Positions 9,918-19,081 of a DNA stretch of 64,000 nt are shown piece after piece. Numbering within the stretch: the stretch's first letter is position 1; every line of letters starts with the position of its first letter. The notes beneath the pieces were generated by a model. The model was not told where the DNA came from and ran no database searches. It was given only the letters and a program-made list of their open reading frames with translations. The translations under genes were made by a program, and so were the position numbers. Source of the DNA: Verrucomicrobiaceae bacterium (lineage in GTDB: Bacteria; Verrucomicrobiota; Verrucomicrobiia; Verrucomicrobiales; Verrucomicrobiaceae); assembly GCA_947466075.1 (NCBI GenBank), contig CANIBP010000002.1:186001-250000 (forward strand), written 5' to 3'.

Positions 9918-10136
9918 ATGACCGACACCGAGAAGGCGAAGGCATCTTATCGTGCTGGATTTTACGGCTTATGGGCGGCCGCCACTTTTGCCCTGCCGTT
10001 GGCGCAGATCATCATTGCACACAGTTCTTCGGGCAAAGTCATTGCTGCAATTTTAGTTGCCATTCACATTGCCTGCATCCCGATCTGGCAAAAGATGCAG
10101 CGGATTTTTTTTGTGTTCGACCACATGGGCGCGTGA
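9918..10136 (+). CDS. Small hypothetical membrane protein
   Basis: A 72-residue protein from the ATG at 9918 (MTDTEKAKASYRAGFYGLWA); an upstream in-frame ATG at 9897 adds seven residues with no better support. Two hydrophobic segments (GLWAAATFALPLAQIIIA and VIAAILVAIHIACIPIW) predict a helical hairpin with both ends on the same side. I do not recognise a family. It lies 115 bases after the LysR gene on the same strand, with no antisense competitor. A real small membrane protein is plausible from the charge pattern (polar charged N-terminus, KMQR after helix two), but not proven. Confidence 0.5.
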   Translation: MTDTEKAKASYRAGFYGLWAAATFALPLAQIIIAHSSSGKVIAAILVAIHIACIPIWQKMQRIFFVFDHMGA

Positions 10137-10270
10137 GCGCAGCATCACCCCGGATCGATTGAGATTGTTTGCTTTTCGTGCATGAAAAGGTTCGCATCAG
10201 GTTAGAACTTTGGTTGATAATTGAACATCACGCCACTCCACCTGATCGGTGACGCCAAGCTCTAGTCATA

Positions 10271-12034
10271 CTACTTCAGCGGCCAGAACATCGGCACCAT
10301 CGCGAGTACAACGAGGAGCATGGCAACGGTGAGGCCGCCGCCGACTTTGATGAAATCGTAGAAGCGGTACTTGCCGGGGCCATAGACGAGGATGCAGCTG
10401 GGCTCGAAGGGCGTGAGCACGGAGGCGGAGGCGCTGAGCATGACGCCGATGGCAAAGGCGCGCGGGCTGGCACCCATCGACGTGGCTGCCTGCATGGCGA
10501 CGGGCAGGACGACGAGCGCGGCGGCGGCGTTCGACATCGGTTGTGTGAGGATAACGGTGAGGATGCAGAAGCCGGCGAACACGGCGAAGACGCCCCAGGG
10601 TTGTAGCCAGGAAGTGATGGCATCGGCTACCATGGCGGCGGCACCGGAGCTTTTCATCGCCTCGCCAAAGGCCATCATGCCGCCGATGAGGATGAGCAGC
10701 CGCCAGTCGATGTTGCCGTACGCATTTTCGAGACTGATGCAGCGGCTGAAGACGGCAAACATGGCGACGATGACAAACGCGACCGTGTCTGGCACCCAGC
10801 CGAGACTGCTGACGATGACGGCGAGGATGAACGCCGCCAGTAGCACGATGCCGCGACGCCGTGATTCGGCGCTGGCCTGATGCTGCGTCAGCACAATGAT
10901 CTCCGCGCCTTCCTCGATGGTGCGGAAGCGTTCGGCGGGCCCTTGCAGCAGCAGCACGTCACCGGCGTGGATTTTTTCGTCCGCCATGTGATGGAGCAGG
11001 GAGCGGTCGCTACGCATGAGGGCGAGCACGGAGAGGCCGGTGCGCTGGCGGAAGTTGCTCTCACGCAAGGAACGACCGACGAGACCGGAACGCGGCGTGA
11101 TGACGACCTCGGCGACCTGTGCACCGCTCATGTCGATGCCGGAGCTGCGCAGCGTCACGTCTTCGAGAATATCGAGGCCTTCGATCTTCTTCACCTTGAT
11201 GAGGTTTTCGACCTTGCCGGCCACGAGCACGATATCTCCCTCGTTGAAGTAGATCTGCGGCCCGACATCAAACGTGTCGCCCTGGCGGGTGATCTTGAGT
11301 GCCTGAAACTCCATCGCGGAGAAGTCGGAATCGAAGGCCTGCTGCCCGATGAGCGGTGAATCCTTCAGCACGACGACTTCCGCGAGGTATTCACGCATCG
11401 CATCACCGTCATCGACGCTGCTGCGATCACGCTCGGGCACCATGCGCGTGCCAATGAAAACCATGTACAAAATGCCTACGAGCACGATGATCACACCGAC
11501 ACCGGTGAACTCGAACATGCCCAGTGGCTTCAGCCCGAGCTTCGTGATCGCACCGCTTACAGCCACATTCGTGGAAGTGCCGATCAGCGTACAAGTGCCG
11601 CCCATGAGCGAGGCAAAGGCCAATGGCATGAGCAGACGCGATGGCGGGATGCGCAAGCGCCGCGCCAGACCCATGACCGGGCCGACAAACACCGCCGTGA
11701 CAGTCGTGTTGTTCATGAATGCAGACACACCGCCAACCACAGCCATCAGCATGCCCATCAACCGCCGCGGCTTAGTGCCAAGCGTATTCGCCAAGACGCT
11801 GCCCATCGTGTCGAGCACGCCCGTTTCGCGTAATGCCGCACCGATGACAAAGATTGCCGCTAACAGGATGATCACGCGGTCGCCAAAGCCGGCGAAGGCC
11901 TGCTCCGCCTTCAGGATGCCGCACATGACCAGCACGCAGAGCATCGAGAGCGTGACGAGGTCCACGGAGATTTTCTCCGTGGCGAAGGCGATGACGGCGA
12001 TGACGAGCAGTCCGATGACAATCCAGGCTTCCAT
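10271..12034 (-). CDS. SLC13-type anion permease with two TrkA-C (RCK_C) domains
   Basis: 587 residues from MEAWIVIGLL; an ATG at 12082 would prepend a charged 16-residue leader that looks spurious. The pattern is helices 1-6, a cytoplasmic insert (about 200-385) holding two TrkA-C-like domains, then helices 7-12. Signature stretches include NNTTVTAVFVGPVMGLARR, LMGGTCTLIGTSTNVAVSG and the second-half QPMSNAAAALVVLPVA, the duplicated Asn/Ser-Thr sites of the divalent-anion:Na+ symporter (DASS/SLC13) group. Substrates in the family range from sulfate to dicarboxylates; the RCK_C insert resembles bacterial sulfate or thiosulfate permeases, but the substrate cannot be fixed from sequence. No cognate metabolic genes flank it. 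Confidence 0.85.
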   Translation of the reverse strand: MEAWIVIGLLVIAVIAFATEKISVDLVTLSMLCVLVMCGILKAEQAFAGFGDRVIILLAAIFVIGAALRETGVLDTMGSVLANTLGTKPRRLMGMLMAVVGGVSAFMNNTTVTAVFVGPVMGLARRLRIPPSRLLMPLAFASLMGGTCTLIGTSTNVAVSGAITKLGLKPLGMFEFTGVGVIIVLVGILYMVFIGTRMVPERDRSSVDDGDAMREYLAEVVVLKDSPLIGQQAFDSDFSAMEFQALKITRQGDTFDVGPQIYFNEGDIVLVAGKVENLIKVKKIEGLDILEDVTLRSSGIDMSGAQVAEVVITPRSGLVGRSLRESNFRQRTGLSVLALMRSDRSLLHHMADEKIHAGDVLLLQGPAERFRTIEEGAEIIVLTQHQASAESRRRGIVLLAAFILAVIVSSLGWVPDTVAFVIVAMFAVFSRCISLENAYGNIDWRLLILIGGMMAFGEAMKSSGAAAMVADAITSWLQPWGVFAVFAGFCILTVILTQPMSNAAAALVVLPVAMQAATSMGASPRAFAIGVMLSASASVLTPFEPSCILVYGPGKYRFYDFIKVGGGLTVAMLLVVLAMVPMFWPLK

Positions 12035-12165
12035 TTGATGCCGCCATCTGTGGCGCAGGGAAATGCTGTGCTCAAGAGACAAGCCGCGTTACATGCAAAC
12101 ATCTTCGTGGCGTAATGTTTTGGAAGCATTTCACGCCGCAGTGCGTTATTTCGCGCCCTACCATC

Positions 12166-13080
12166 ATGCGTTTCATCCTCAGCACCCTTTCGGTCGTCTT
12201 CGCCTTCGGTTTCATCGCCAACGCCGCTCCGCGTGCGGAGCATGTGTTCATCGTCAGCATCGACGGGGCCAAGCCGACAGTCGTGGCGGAGGCCGAAACG
12301 CCGACGTTAAAAAAAATCGCCGCCGAAGGTGCGGTGACGTGGCAGGCGAGCACGATATTCCCTTCGATCACGCTGCCTTCGCATACCTCGATGCTCACCG
12401 GTGTCGGACCGGACAAGCATCAGATTCTGTGGAACTCCTACACGCCGATCAAAGGCTTCGTGAAGGTGCCGACGGTGTTCTCCCTTCTCAAAGCCGCCGA
12501 TCCAAAGGCCGTCACCGGCATGTTCGTCGGCAAGGTGAAGTTTCGTCACCTCTGGTTGAAGGATTCCTTGGATGTATTCGATTTTGGCGGGCCGCAGACT
12601 AGAGACCCTGTGGCAGGCACACTTGAGATCGAGAAAGACAAAAAGCCTTCGCAAATGGTGGCCAAACAAGCAGCTGCGTGGATCAAAGAAACCAAACCAC
12701 GGCTTACTTTCATTCACTTTGCTGACCCTGATACCGCCGGCCACAAAAGCGGCTGGGGATCGCCGGAGCAGAAAGAGGCGCTCAAAGTGACCGATCAGGC
12801 GCTGTGGCAGGTCTGGCAGGCGATTAAAGAGGCGGGCATCGCTGATTCCAGTGTGATGCTCGTGAGCGCCGATCACGGTGGCCACGACAAGACCCACGGT
12901 CTCAACATTCCCGACGACATGATCATCCCGTGGCTTGCCTGGGGCAAAGGCGTGAAGAAAAACTTCACCATCACCGCACCCGTGACCACCTACGACACCA
13001 CTGCGACGGCTCTCTGGCTGCTCGATGTGCCAGTGCCTGCTGAATTTGACGGCAAAACGGTGACGAGTGCGTTTGAGTGA
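12166..13080 (+). CDS. Exported type I phosphodiesterase / nucleotide pyrophosphatase-like protein
   Basis: 304 residues from MRFILSTLSVVFAFGFIANA, a good signal peptide ending at ANA; the in-frame ATG at 12115 would spoil it. The mature protein is an alkaline-phosphatase-superfamily phosphodiesterase: IVSIDGAKP supplies the first metal Asp, FPSITLPSHTSMLTG the catalytic Thr/Ser region, HFADPDTAGHKSGWG the Asp and His of metal site one, and SADHGGHDKTHG the second DH-x-H metal motif. The metal ligands look intact, so it should be an active periplasmic hydrolase of phosphodiesters or phosphonates; the substrate is unknown. It is monocistronic, with a possible hairpin just after the stop. Confidence 0.85.
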   Translation: MRFILSTLSVVFAFGFIANAAPRAEHVFIVSIDGAKPTVVAEAETPTLKKIAAEGAVTWQASTIFPSITLPSHTSMLTGVGPDKHQILWNSYTPIKGFVKVPTVFSLLKAADPKAVTGMFVGKVKFRHLWLKDSLDVFDFGGPQTRDPVAGTLEIEKDKKPSQMVAKQAAAWIKETKPRLTFIHFADPDTAGHKSGWGSPEQKEALKVTDQALWQVWQAIKEAGIADSSVMLVSADHGGHDKTHGLNIPDDMIIPWLAWGKGVKKNFTITAPVTTYDTTATALWLLDVPVPAEFDGKTVTSAFE

Positions 13081-13087
13081 TCAAGCA

Positions 13088-13113
13088 GGGCGTGGAAGAA
13101 TTCCCGCCCGTTT
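13088..13113 (+). terminator. Possible hairpin terminator after the phosphodiesterase gene
   Basis: Eight bases after the stop, GGGCG-T-GGAA / GAA loop / TTCC-CGCCC folds into a nine-pair stem with one bulged T, followed by only GTTT. The stem is decent but the T-tract is short, so this may be a weak terminator or only an mRNA 3-prime hairpin. Confidence 0.35.
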
Positions 13114-13164
13114 CGACGCTAGGTCTTGCCAAACCGAAGCTGACTTCCTAACCTCGCGCCTACT

Positions 13165-13470
13165 ATGAGCGAAAAATCACCTGTGAATTGGGCACAACTG
13201 GAGGCGAAGCCGGAATTCCGCGCGCTGCTGGCCCGCAAATCGCGTTTCATCATCAGCTCCACGATCTTCTTCGTCATCTATTACTTCGCGCTGCCAGTGC
13301 TGGTGGGCTACTTCCCAGAGATGATGAAGCAGGAAGTGCTGGGACGCCTGAACTGGGCATATCTCTTCGCTCTCTCGCAATTCTTCATGGCCTGGGCAAT
13401 GGCCTTCATCTACACCCGCAAAGCCGCGCAGTGGGACAAAGAAGCCGCCGCTGTCGTCCACGGCCATTGA
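13165..13470 (+). CDS. yjcH: DUF485 membrane protein (YjcH-like)
   Basis: 101 residues with two membrane helices and the DUF485 pattern: a charged N-terminus (LEAKPEFRALLARKSRFI), helix one (FFVIYYFALPVLVGYF), and helix two ending in FIYTRKAAQWDKEAA. DUF485 proteins are regularly encoded directly upstream of the acetate/solute:sodium symporter ActP, as here with a 57-base gap. They are thought to assist or modulate that carrier, but a mechanism is not established. The same-strand order yjcH-actP strongly supports the call. No acetyl-CoA synthetase gene is present nearby. Confidence 0.9.
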   Translation: MSEKSPVNWAQLEAKPEFRALLARKSRFIISSTIFFVIYYFALPVLVGYFPEMMKQEVLGRLNWAYLFALSQFFMAWAMAFIYTRKAAQWDKEAAAVVHGH

Positions 13471-13527
13471 ACTGCTTGACTTCCCTTGACCGAAATCTTG
13501 ACCCTCTGATCTGACTTTCTCCCACTT

Positions 13528-15138
13528 ATGACCATCGCCGTTTGGATGTTTCTCGCCTTCGTCGTCGCGACGCTCGGCATCACAGTTTGGGCCGCCAAAA
13601 AAAACACGGGAGCCAGCGCCTATTTCGCTGCGGGCCGCAGCATCACTGGGTGGCAGAATGGACTCGCAGTGGCCGGTGATTACATGAGCGCCGCATCATT
13701 CCTCGGCATCTCGGGGATGATCGCCTTTTTTGGTTACGATGGGTTCATGTACTCCGTTGGCTGGCTCGTCGCCTACCTGACGGTGCTCATTGTTGTGGCT
13801 GAGCCGCTGCGAAATGCAGGCAAATACACCATGGCTGACCTGTTGGCCTACCGCCTTACACCGCGTCCGGTGCGGGCGATGGCCTCGTTGAGCACAATCA
13901 CGGTTTCCACGCTCTACATGGTCGCGCAGATGATCGGCGCAGGCACCTTGGTGAAGCTGCTGCTCAAAGATTTGCCGTGGATCAGCACTGAGTGGGCCAT
14001 CATCGGAGTGGGCGTGCTGATGGTCGTGTATGTCGTCTTTGGCGGCATGCTGGCCACCACCTGGGTGCAGATCATCAAGGCGATCCTGCTCATGACTGGC
14101 ACGATCTTCCTGAGCATTCTGGTGATGAAACACTTTGGCTACAGCTTTGCCAAGTTCTTCGAGGCCATTGCCAACCTCACCTACACCGACAAATCTGGCG
14201 TCGAAGTGACCAAGAACTTCCTCGAACCCGGCATGAAATTCGGGGCCGATGTCACCAAAGGCTGGGGGCCGCTCGATCTCATCTCACTCGGCCTCGCACT
14301 CGTCTTCGGCACCGCCGGACTGCCACACATCCTCGTGCGCTTTTACACCGTGCCTGACGCCAAAACCGCGCGTGTGTCTGTGGTGTGGGCGATGGTCATT
14401 ATCGGCACGTTTTACATCCTCACCACCTTCCTCGGTTTCGGCGCGGCGACTATTTTGAAGCCGCACAACATCGTCACCGACAACATGGCCGCCCCGCAGC
14501 TCGCTGAATTCCTCGGCGGGCCGATCTTCTTCGCCTTCATCAGCGCCGTGGCCTTCGCGACCATTCTTGCCGTGGTCGCCGGTCTTACTATCAGCGCCAG
14601 CGCCTCGTTCGCGCATGATTTCTACTCCAACGTCCTCCATCACGGCAAAGAGAACCGCCCTGGTATGGAAGTCCGTGTCGCCCGCATCACCGCCTTCGTC
14701 GTCGGTGCCATCTCGATCTTCCTCGCGATCAAACTGCAAAACGTCAACGTCGCCTTCCTTGTCGGCCTCGCGTTTGCCGTCGCGGCAAGCGCAAACCTGC
14801 CCGTCATCGTGCTGAGCATCTTCTGGAAGAAATTCAGCACCACTGGAGCCGTGCTCGGTCTCGCCGTCGGCCTGGTGAGTAGCATCGTGCTGATCATCCT
14901 CAGCCCCAGCATCATGGGCATCGACGGCCCCGAGATTGTCGCCGCCAAGCGGCACCTCATCCAGGCCAACGCCATCTTCCCGCTCACCAATCCCGGCATC
15001 CTCAGCATCCCTCTCGGTTTCCTGGCTGCGATCATCGGTTCCTTGATGAAGCGCGAACCCGAGGCCGAAGCCATGTTCGCCGAACTCAAAGTCCGCGCCC
15101 ACACCGGTCTTGGTGCCGAAAAGGCGACGTCGCATTGA
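13528..15138 (+). CDS. actP: Acetate/solute:sodium symporter, SSS family (ActP-like)
   Basis: 536 residues with about 13 membrane helices. Sodium:solute symporter signatures include YFAAGRSITGWQNGLAVAGD near the N-terminus, ASFLGISGMIAFFGYDGFMY, and FGTAGLPHILVRFYTVPD in mid-protein. An extracytoplasmic loop near 210-240 (TDKSGVEVTKNFLEPG) matches the insertion seen in ActP-type carriers. The upstream DUF485 gene is the usual partner, so acetate or another short monocarboxylate is the likely substrate. The name clash should be noted: this actP is unrelated to the act (alternative complex III) genes further right. It converges with the ABC transporter operon, stops lying only 12 bases apart. 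Confidence 0.85.
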   Translation: MTIAVWMFLAFVVATLGITVWAAKKNTGASAYFAAGRSITGWQNGLAVAGDYMSAASFLGISGMIAFFGYDGFMYSVGWLVAYLTVLIVVAEPLRNAGKYTMADLLAYRLTPRPVRAMASLSTITVSTLYMVAQMIGAGTLVKLLLKDLPWISTEWAIIGVGVLMVVYVVFGGMLATTWVQIIKAILLMTGTIFLSILVMKHFGYSFAKFFEAIANLTYTDKSGVEVTKNFLEPGMKFGADVTKGWGPLDLISLGLALVFGTAGLPHILVRFYTVPDAKTARVSVVWAMVIIGTFYILTTFLGFGAATILKPHNIVTDNMAAPQLAEFLGGPIFFAFISAVAFATILAVVAGLTISASASFAHDFYSNVLHHGKENRPGMEVRVARITAFVVGAISIFLAIKLQNVNVAFLVGLAFAVAASANLPVIVLSIFWKKFSTTGAVLGLAVGLVSSIVLIILSPSIMGIDGPEIVAAKRHLIQANAIFPLTNPGILSIPLGFLAAIIGSLMKREPEAEAMFAELKVRAHTGLGAEKATSH

Positions 15139-15150
15139 TTCTTTCGACGA

Positions 15151-16119
15151 TTACGTGCAGCACGGACAAGGCTGCACGAAATGCCCGGGTGCGATTTCTT
15201 TGAGCGTGAGATCCATGTTCACGCTTTGCTCCCACTTGGGATGTTTCATGCGATGTCCGAAGGCGCAGCCGGGAGGGGGATTGATCGGTGAAGGCACATC
15301 GCCACGCAGAAGTTGGCGTTCACGGCGCTTCGTCGGGTCGGCGATGGGAATCGCGTCGAGCAAGGCCTTCGTGTAAGCATGGCGTGGGTTGTGATACAGC
15401 TCTTCCGCCGGGGCGAGTTCAACAATTTTGCCGAGATACATCACGGCCACGCGATCGCTCATATGTTTCACGACATTGAGGCCGTGGGCGATGAAGAGGT
15501 AGCTCAGGCCCATGTCGCGCTGAAGATCGAGCAGGAGATTGAGCACCTGGCTTTGCACGGAGACATCGAGGGCAGAGACCGGCTCGTCACAGACGATGAG
15601 TTTCGGCTTCAAGGCAATGGCGCGGGCGATGCCGATGCGTTGCCGTTGGCCGCCGCTGAACTCGAAGGGGAAGCGATCCGTCGCACTCGCGGACAAGCCG
15701 ACTTTATCGAGCAGGTCGAGCACCCACTTACGGCGCTCCTCCTTCGTGCCCATCTTTTGCACGATGAAAGGCTCTTCCAAAATGTCGCGCACGGTATGAC
15801 GTGGATTCAGTGACTCGGCAGGATCTTGGAAGATCATCTGCACATGACGTCGCATGGGGCGCAGTGCTCCGATGCTGGCATGCGTGATGTCCTGCCCATC
15901 AAACTCGATCTTGCCTCTGGTGGGCTTGAGCAGACGCACGATAGCCTTGCCCAGCGTGGTCTTGCCACAACCGGATTCACCGACGAGACCGAGTGTCTCA
16001 CCTGAATTCAGCGTGAAACTCACGCCATCGACCGCCTTGCACGAAGCCACAGCACGATGAAGCAATCCACCGCGAACGGGGAAGTACTGCTGGAGGTTTT
16101 GGACGGTGAGGAGGCTCAT
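15151..16119 (-). CDS. Oligopeptide/dipeptide ABC importer ATPase (OppF/DppF-like)
   Basis: 322 residues. Walker A is [13 protein letters not shown], the signature loop [14 protein letters not shown], and Walker [13 protein letters not shown], all intact. The C-terminal region ([18 protein letters not shown]...[21 protein letters not shown]) is the oligopeptide-transporter C-terminal extension, which in this subfamily can hold a Cys-coordinated Fe-S cluster; here the protein ends in CPCCT, giving several cysteines. It is the last gene of a five-gene unit (permease, permease, binding protein, ATPase D, ATPase F) whose reading frames overlap by four bases throughout. Together they would import peptides, or a microcin-like peptide as with E. 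coli Yej. Confidence 0.92.
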   Translation of the reverse strand: MSLLTVQNLQQYFPVRGGLLHRAVASCKAVDGVSFTLNSGETLGLVGESGCGKTTLGKAIVRLLKPTRGKIEFDGQDITHASIGALRPMRRHVQMIFQDPAESLNPRHTVRDILEEPFIVQKMGTKEERRKWVLDLLDKVGLSASATDRFPFEFSGGQRQRIGIARAIALKPKLIVCDEPVSALDVSVQSQVLNLLLDLQRDMGLSYLFIAHGLNVVKHMSDRVAVMYLGKIVELAPAEELYHNPRHAYTKALLDAIPIADPTKRRERQLLRGDVPSPINPPPGCAFGHRMKHPKWEQSVNMDLTLKEIAPGHFVQPCPCCT

Positions 16120-17102
16120 GCGACGCAGATGGGGCAGTTTTCCACCCAGTGGTTGGCGGAAATTTCGATGAACGGCGGGCGGGTGTTCAGTTGCTGGGCT
16201 GTGTGGTTGCGACCAGAGCGTTCAGCGAAGCGGCAGCCCGGTTTGAAGTCGGCGATGCCAGGAACGTTACCGGGGATGGCCTTGAGCAGGGTCTTGGGCT
16301 TGCTGTCGAGGCGCGGAATGCTCTCGAGCAGGCCCTGGGTGTAGGCGTGACGTGGTTTGGCGAAGAGTTCATGCACGTTCGCACGCTCGACGATGCGTCC
16401 GGCATACATGACGGCCACTTCATCACAGACCTGGGCGATGACGCCGAGGTCGTGGGTGATAAGCACGACGCTCATGCCCATCTCTTTTTGCAGATCGGCG
16501 ATTAGTTCGAGAATCTGCGCCTGCACGGTGACATCGAGCGCGGTGGTGGGCTCGTCGGCGATGAGGAGCTTGGGTTTGTTGATCAATGCCATGGCGATCA
16601 TCATGCGCTGCCGCATGCCGCCGCTGAGCTGATGTGGGTACTCGTTGAGCCGTTGCGCAGGCTCCGGGATGCGCACCTTGATCATCATGTCGATGCTGCG
16701 TGCTAGTACTTCGGCCTTGCTGCACTCGGTGTGCAGCAGAATGGCCTCGGCAAGCTGGCGTCCGACGGTTTGCACGGGATTCAACGCAGTCATCGGTTCC
16801 TGAAAGATCATGCTGATGTCGTTGCCGCGAATTTTCTGCATCTCCTCCAGCGGCAGTGAAACAAGATCACGCCCTTCAAAGTGAATGCTGCCACCAAGAA
16901 TCTTGCCGTGTGGTTGAGGCAGCAGGCGGGTGATGGAGAATGCGGTAACACTCTTGCCACAGCCCGATTCTCCGACGATGCCGAGCGTTTTGCCACGCGG
17001 CACATCGAAGCTGATGCCATCCACCGCCGTCATGCGCCCGGCGTCGCCGTCGAATGCGGTGACGAGGTCGCGAACTTCAAGAATGGAGGCGGTGCTGCTC
17101 AT
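16116..17102 (-). CDS. Oligopeptide/dipeptide ABC importer ATPase (OppD/DppD-like)
   Basis: 328 residues. Walker A is [13 protein letters not shown], the signature [14 protein letters not shown], and Walker [13 protein letters not shown]. The C-terminal extension includes [33 protein letters not shown] and [12 protein letters not shown], the OppD-type tail with paired cysteines. It overlaps the downstream OppF-like gene and the upstream substrate-binding-protein gene by four bases each (ATGA), implying coupled translation. Having two separate ATPase genes differs from E. coli yej, where both are fused in YejF, and is closer to opp/dpp; the permeases, however, look Yej-like. Confidence 0.92.
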   Translation of the reverse strand: MSSTASILEVRDLVTAFDGDAGRMTAVDGISFDVPRGKTLGIVGESGCGKSVTAFSITRLLPQPHGKILGGSIHFEGRDLVSLPLEEMQKIRGNDISMIFQEPMTALNPVQTVGRQLAEAILLHTECSKAEVLARSIDMMIKVRIPEPAQRLNEYPHQLSGGMRQRMMIAMALINKPKLLIADEPTTALDVTVQAQILELIADLQKEMGMSVVLITHDLGVIAQVCDEVAVMYAGRIVERANVHELFAKPRHAYTQGLLESIPRLDSKPKTLLKAIPGNVPGIADFKPGCRFAERSGRNHTAQQLNTRPPFIEISANHWVENCPICVA

Positions 17103-19081
17103 GGCTTATCCTGATACTGGTCGAAGACACGGCTCTTCTCGCCGAAGCTGCGTCCCACGCGCATGGCCTCAAGAGTCTCTTTCCTGATGTCCTCGTCGAT
17201 CCACCACACGAAGGTGTCTTGTCCCTCGCGGCTGAATTTGCAGTTGCCGTCGGCGGGCCAGCGCATCCAGCGCGTGTGGAAATAACGGTAGAGCGGCACT
17301 TCCCAAGTGGGGATCTCAGTGGCGCGCCGTTGCGCTTCCTCCTCAATGAGCCAGCTCAGCCGCTGCACCTCGTCCTCATTCGGTGCTTCACGGCACTGGA
17401 TGATGAGCTTATCCAGCTCAGGGTCGGCAGTCTGGGTGAAGTTGTTGGTGTCCGCCTTCGGCTTGCGAGTACCGTCCGGCATTTTTTCATAGGCGTTGTC
17501 GCTGTGGTAGAACTGCCAGAACTCGGGATACGGTGGCCCGGCGCCGAAACCCGCGAGGATCAGATCATGCTTCTTCTCGCCGCCTTTTTTGAAGAGCTGG
17601 GTGAAGTCCAGCGACTCAATCTGCAGATCCAGACCGGCTTTCAGCGCGCCTTCTTTCCAGATCAGCCCCGCCTGGGTGTAGAGCGGCATGGCACCAATGG
17701 AGAGCACGAAGGAGAGACGTTTGCCCTCCGCGTTAATCAGCACGCCGTCGTTCCCCGCCTTGGTGAAGCCCGCCTTGGCAAAAGCCTCCCGCGCCTTGGC
17801 CGGGTCATACGTGCGTGCGTGCAGGTTGGGGCTCGTGAAGCGGCCAAAGCCTGCAAACGCGCTCTGCATGCGCAAGGCGTCGTCACGCAGCACGACGGCG
17901 ATGACCTTCTCCATGTCAAAGGCGTGATGCACGCCCACACGCACATCCACGTTGTCCAGCAGCGGCTTGCTCGTGTTGATGTAAATGCAGCGCGGGTTGC
18001 GAGGATACTGGTTGTAAAAAGTGTAGCGCTCGAGGTAACCGTTTAGCAGCTCGGGGACGTCGCCACGGTCATACCAGAAGGTCGGCGGCAACATTTGGGC
18101 GCTGCTGGAAAACAGGTCCAGCTTTCCTTGTCGCAGCAGTTCGAAGCTCTTGTCAATCGTGCTGACCATCCGGTACCCAAGGCGGTCGGCGTTGAAGCGG
18201 TACTTGTAGTACTTCTTGTCCTTGGCCCACCAATTTTTCACCCGGCTAAGGGTGATGCTGCGGCCGAACTTCACATCCTCCGGGAGGATGTCGTAGGCGC
18301 CCGTGGTCGGCATCTTGCGCCACTGGTAGCGGGCCGGAAAGTCCTCGGCAAACTCACGGAAGAAGTGGCGCGGCAGAGGCATGAGATTCGCGATCAGCAC
18401 CGGGTCGGGGTTCACCTTGGTCAGCGTGATCGACATCGTGTGCTCGTCGTATTTCGTGACCGCAGCAAACTCGCGCGGGAAATAGTCCGCCTTGTAAGGA
18501 TCCTTCGCGTACTTCGACATCGAGACATAGAAGAACATGAAATAGTCCTCCACCGTCACCTTCACGCCGTCGGAATAGGTGGCGTCCGGGTCGAGCCGGA
18601 AAAACACCGTCTTGCGATCCTCGCTGATGGCCCACTCCTTCGCCAGACACGGCATCCACTTGTCCACATTGGGATGCCGCATCACGTGGTTCATCTCGAT
18701 GTTGTCGTAATGCTCGCTGCGGAAGGTGTTGCCGCCCTCCGGCCCGATGAAACGCAGCGTGGGCGGGAAATTCGGCATATCGAAGTTGAAGGTGCCGCCC
18801 TTCTTCGCCGCCGGATCACCGATCTCCGGCAGATCCATGCCATTCTCCCACTTCAGGTTTGCCGGCACATCAGCGAGGGTCTTGAACTGGTAAAAATTCG
18901 GCTTCGACTTCCACTCTGCCTCCACCTCAGCGGTGTTGTCATAGGGTGGGAAACGTTCGTCATTGCTGCGCTTGCAGGCGGACAGAGCGACACATGCCGC
19001 AGTGGCAGCAAGCAGCATGAACGCCGCCTTGCGCCGAATGCTGGAACCTGCTGTTCCTTCCGCTGTGATCTCTCGCTTCAT
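17099..19081 (-). CDS. Peptide ABC importer substrate-binding lipoprotein (SBP_bac_5; YejA/OppA-like)
   Basis: 660 residues, long for the family but close to YejA (about 600). A lipoprotein signal ends in VALSAC (Cys36), so the protein should be membrane-anchored and periplasmic. SBP_bac_5 features include [40 protein letters not shown], and [16 protein letters not shown] in the second lobe. The GDPxKKGG...F start is a hallmark of YejA-type binding proteins. It sits in the middle of the operon, after the two permease genes and before the two ATPases, with ATGA overlaps on both sides. The ligand is unknown; peptides or murein-derived peptides are the family default. Confidence 0.9.
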   Translation of the reverse strand: MKREITAEGTAGSSIRRKAAFMLLAATAACVALSACKRSNDERFPPYDNTAEVEAEWKSKPNFYQFKTLADVPANLKWENGMDLPEIGDPAAKKGGTFNFDMPNFPPTLRFIGPEGGNTFRSEHYDNIEMNHVMRHPNVDKWMPCLAKEWAISEDRKTVFFRLDPDATYSDGVKVTVEDYFMFFYVSMSKYAKDPYKADYFPREFAAVTKYDEHTMSITLTKVNPDPVLIANLMPLPRHFFREFAEDFPARYQWRKMPTTGAYDILPEDVKFGRSITLSRVKNWWAKDKKYYKYRFNADRLGYRMVSTIDKSFELLRQGKLDLFSSSAQMLPPTFWYDRGDVPELLNGYLERYTFYNQYPRNPRCIYINTSKPLLDNVDVRVGVHHAFDMEKVIAVVLRDDALRMQSAFAGFGRFTSPNLHARTYDPAKAREAFAKAGFTKAGNDGVLINAEGKRLSFVLSIGAMPLYTQAGLIWKEGALKAGLDLQIESLDFTQLFKKGGEKKHDLILAGFGAGPPYPEFWQFYHSDNAYEKMPDGTRKPKADTNNFTQTADPELDKLIIQCREAPNEDEVQRLSWLIEEEAQRRATEIPTWEVPLYRYFHTRWMRWPADGNCKFSREGQDTFVWWIDEDIRKETLEAMRVGRSFGEKSRVFDQYQDKP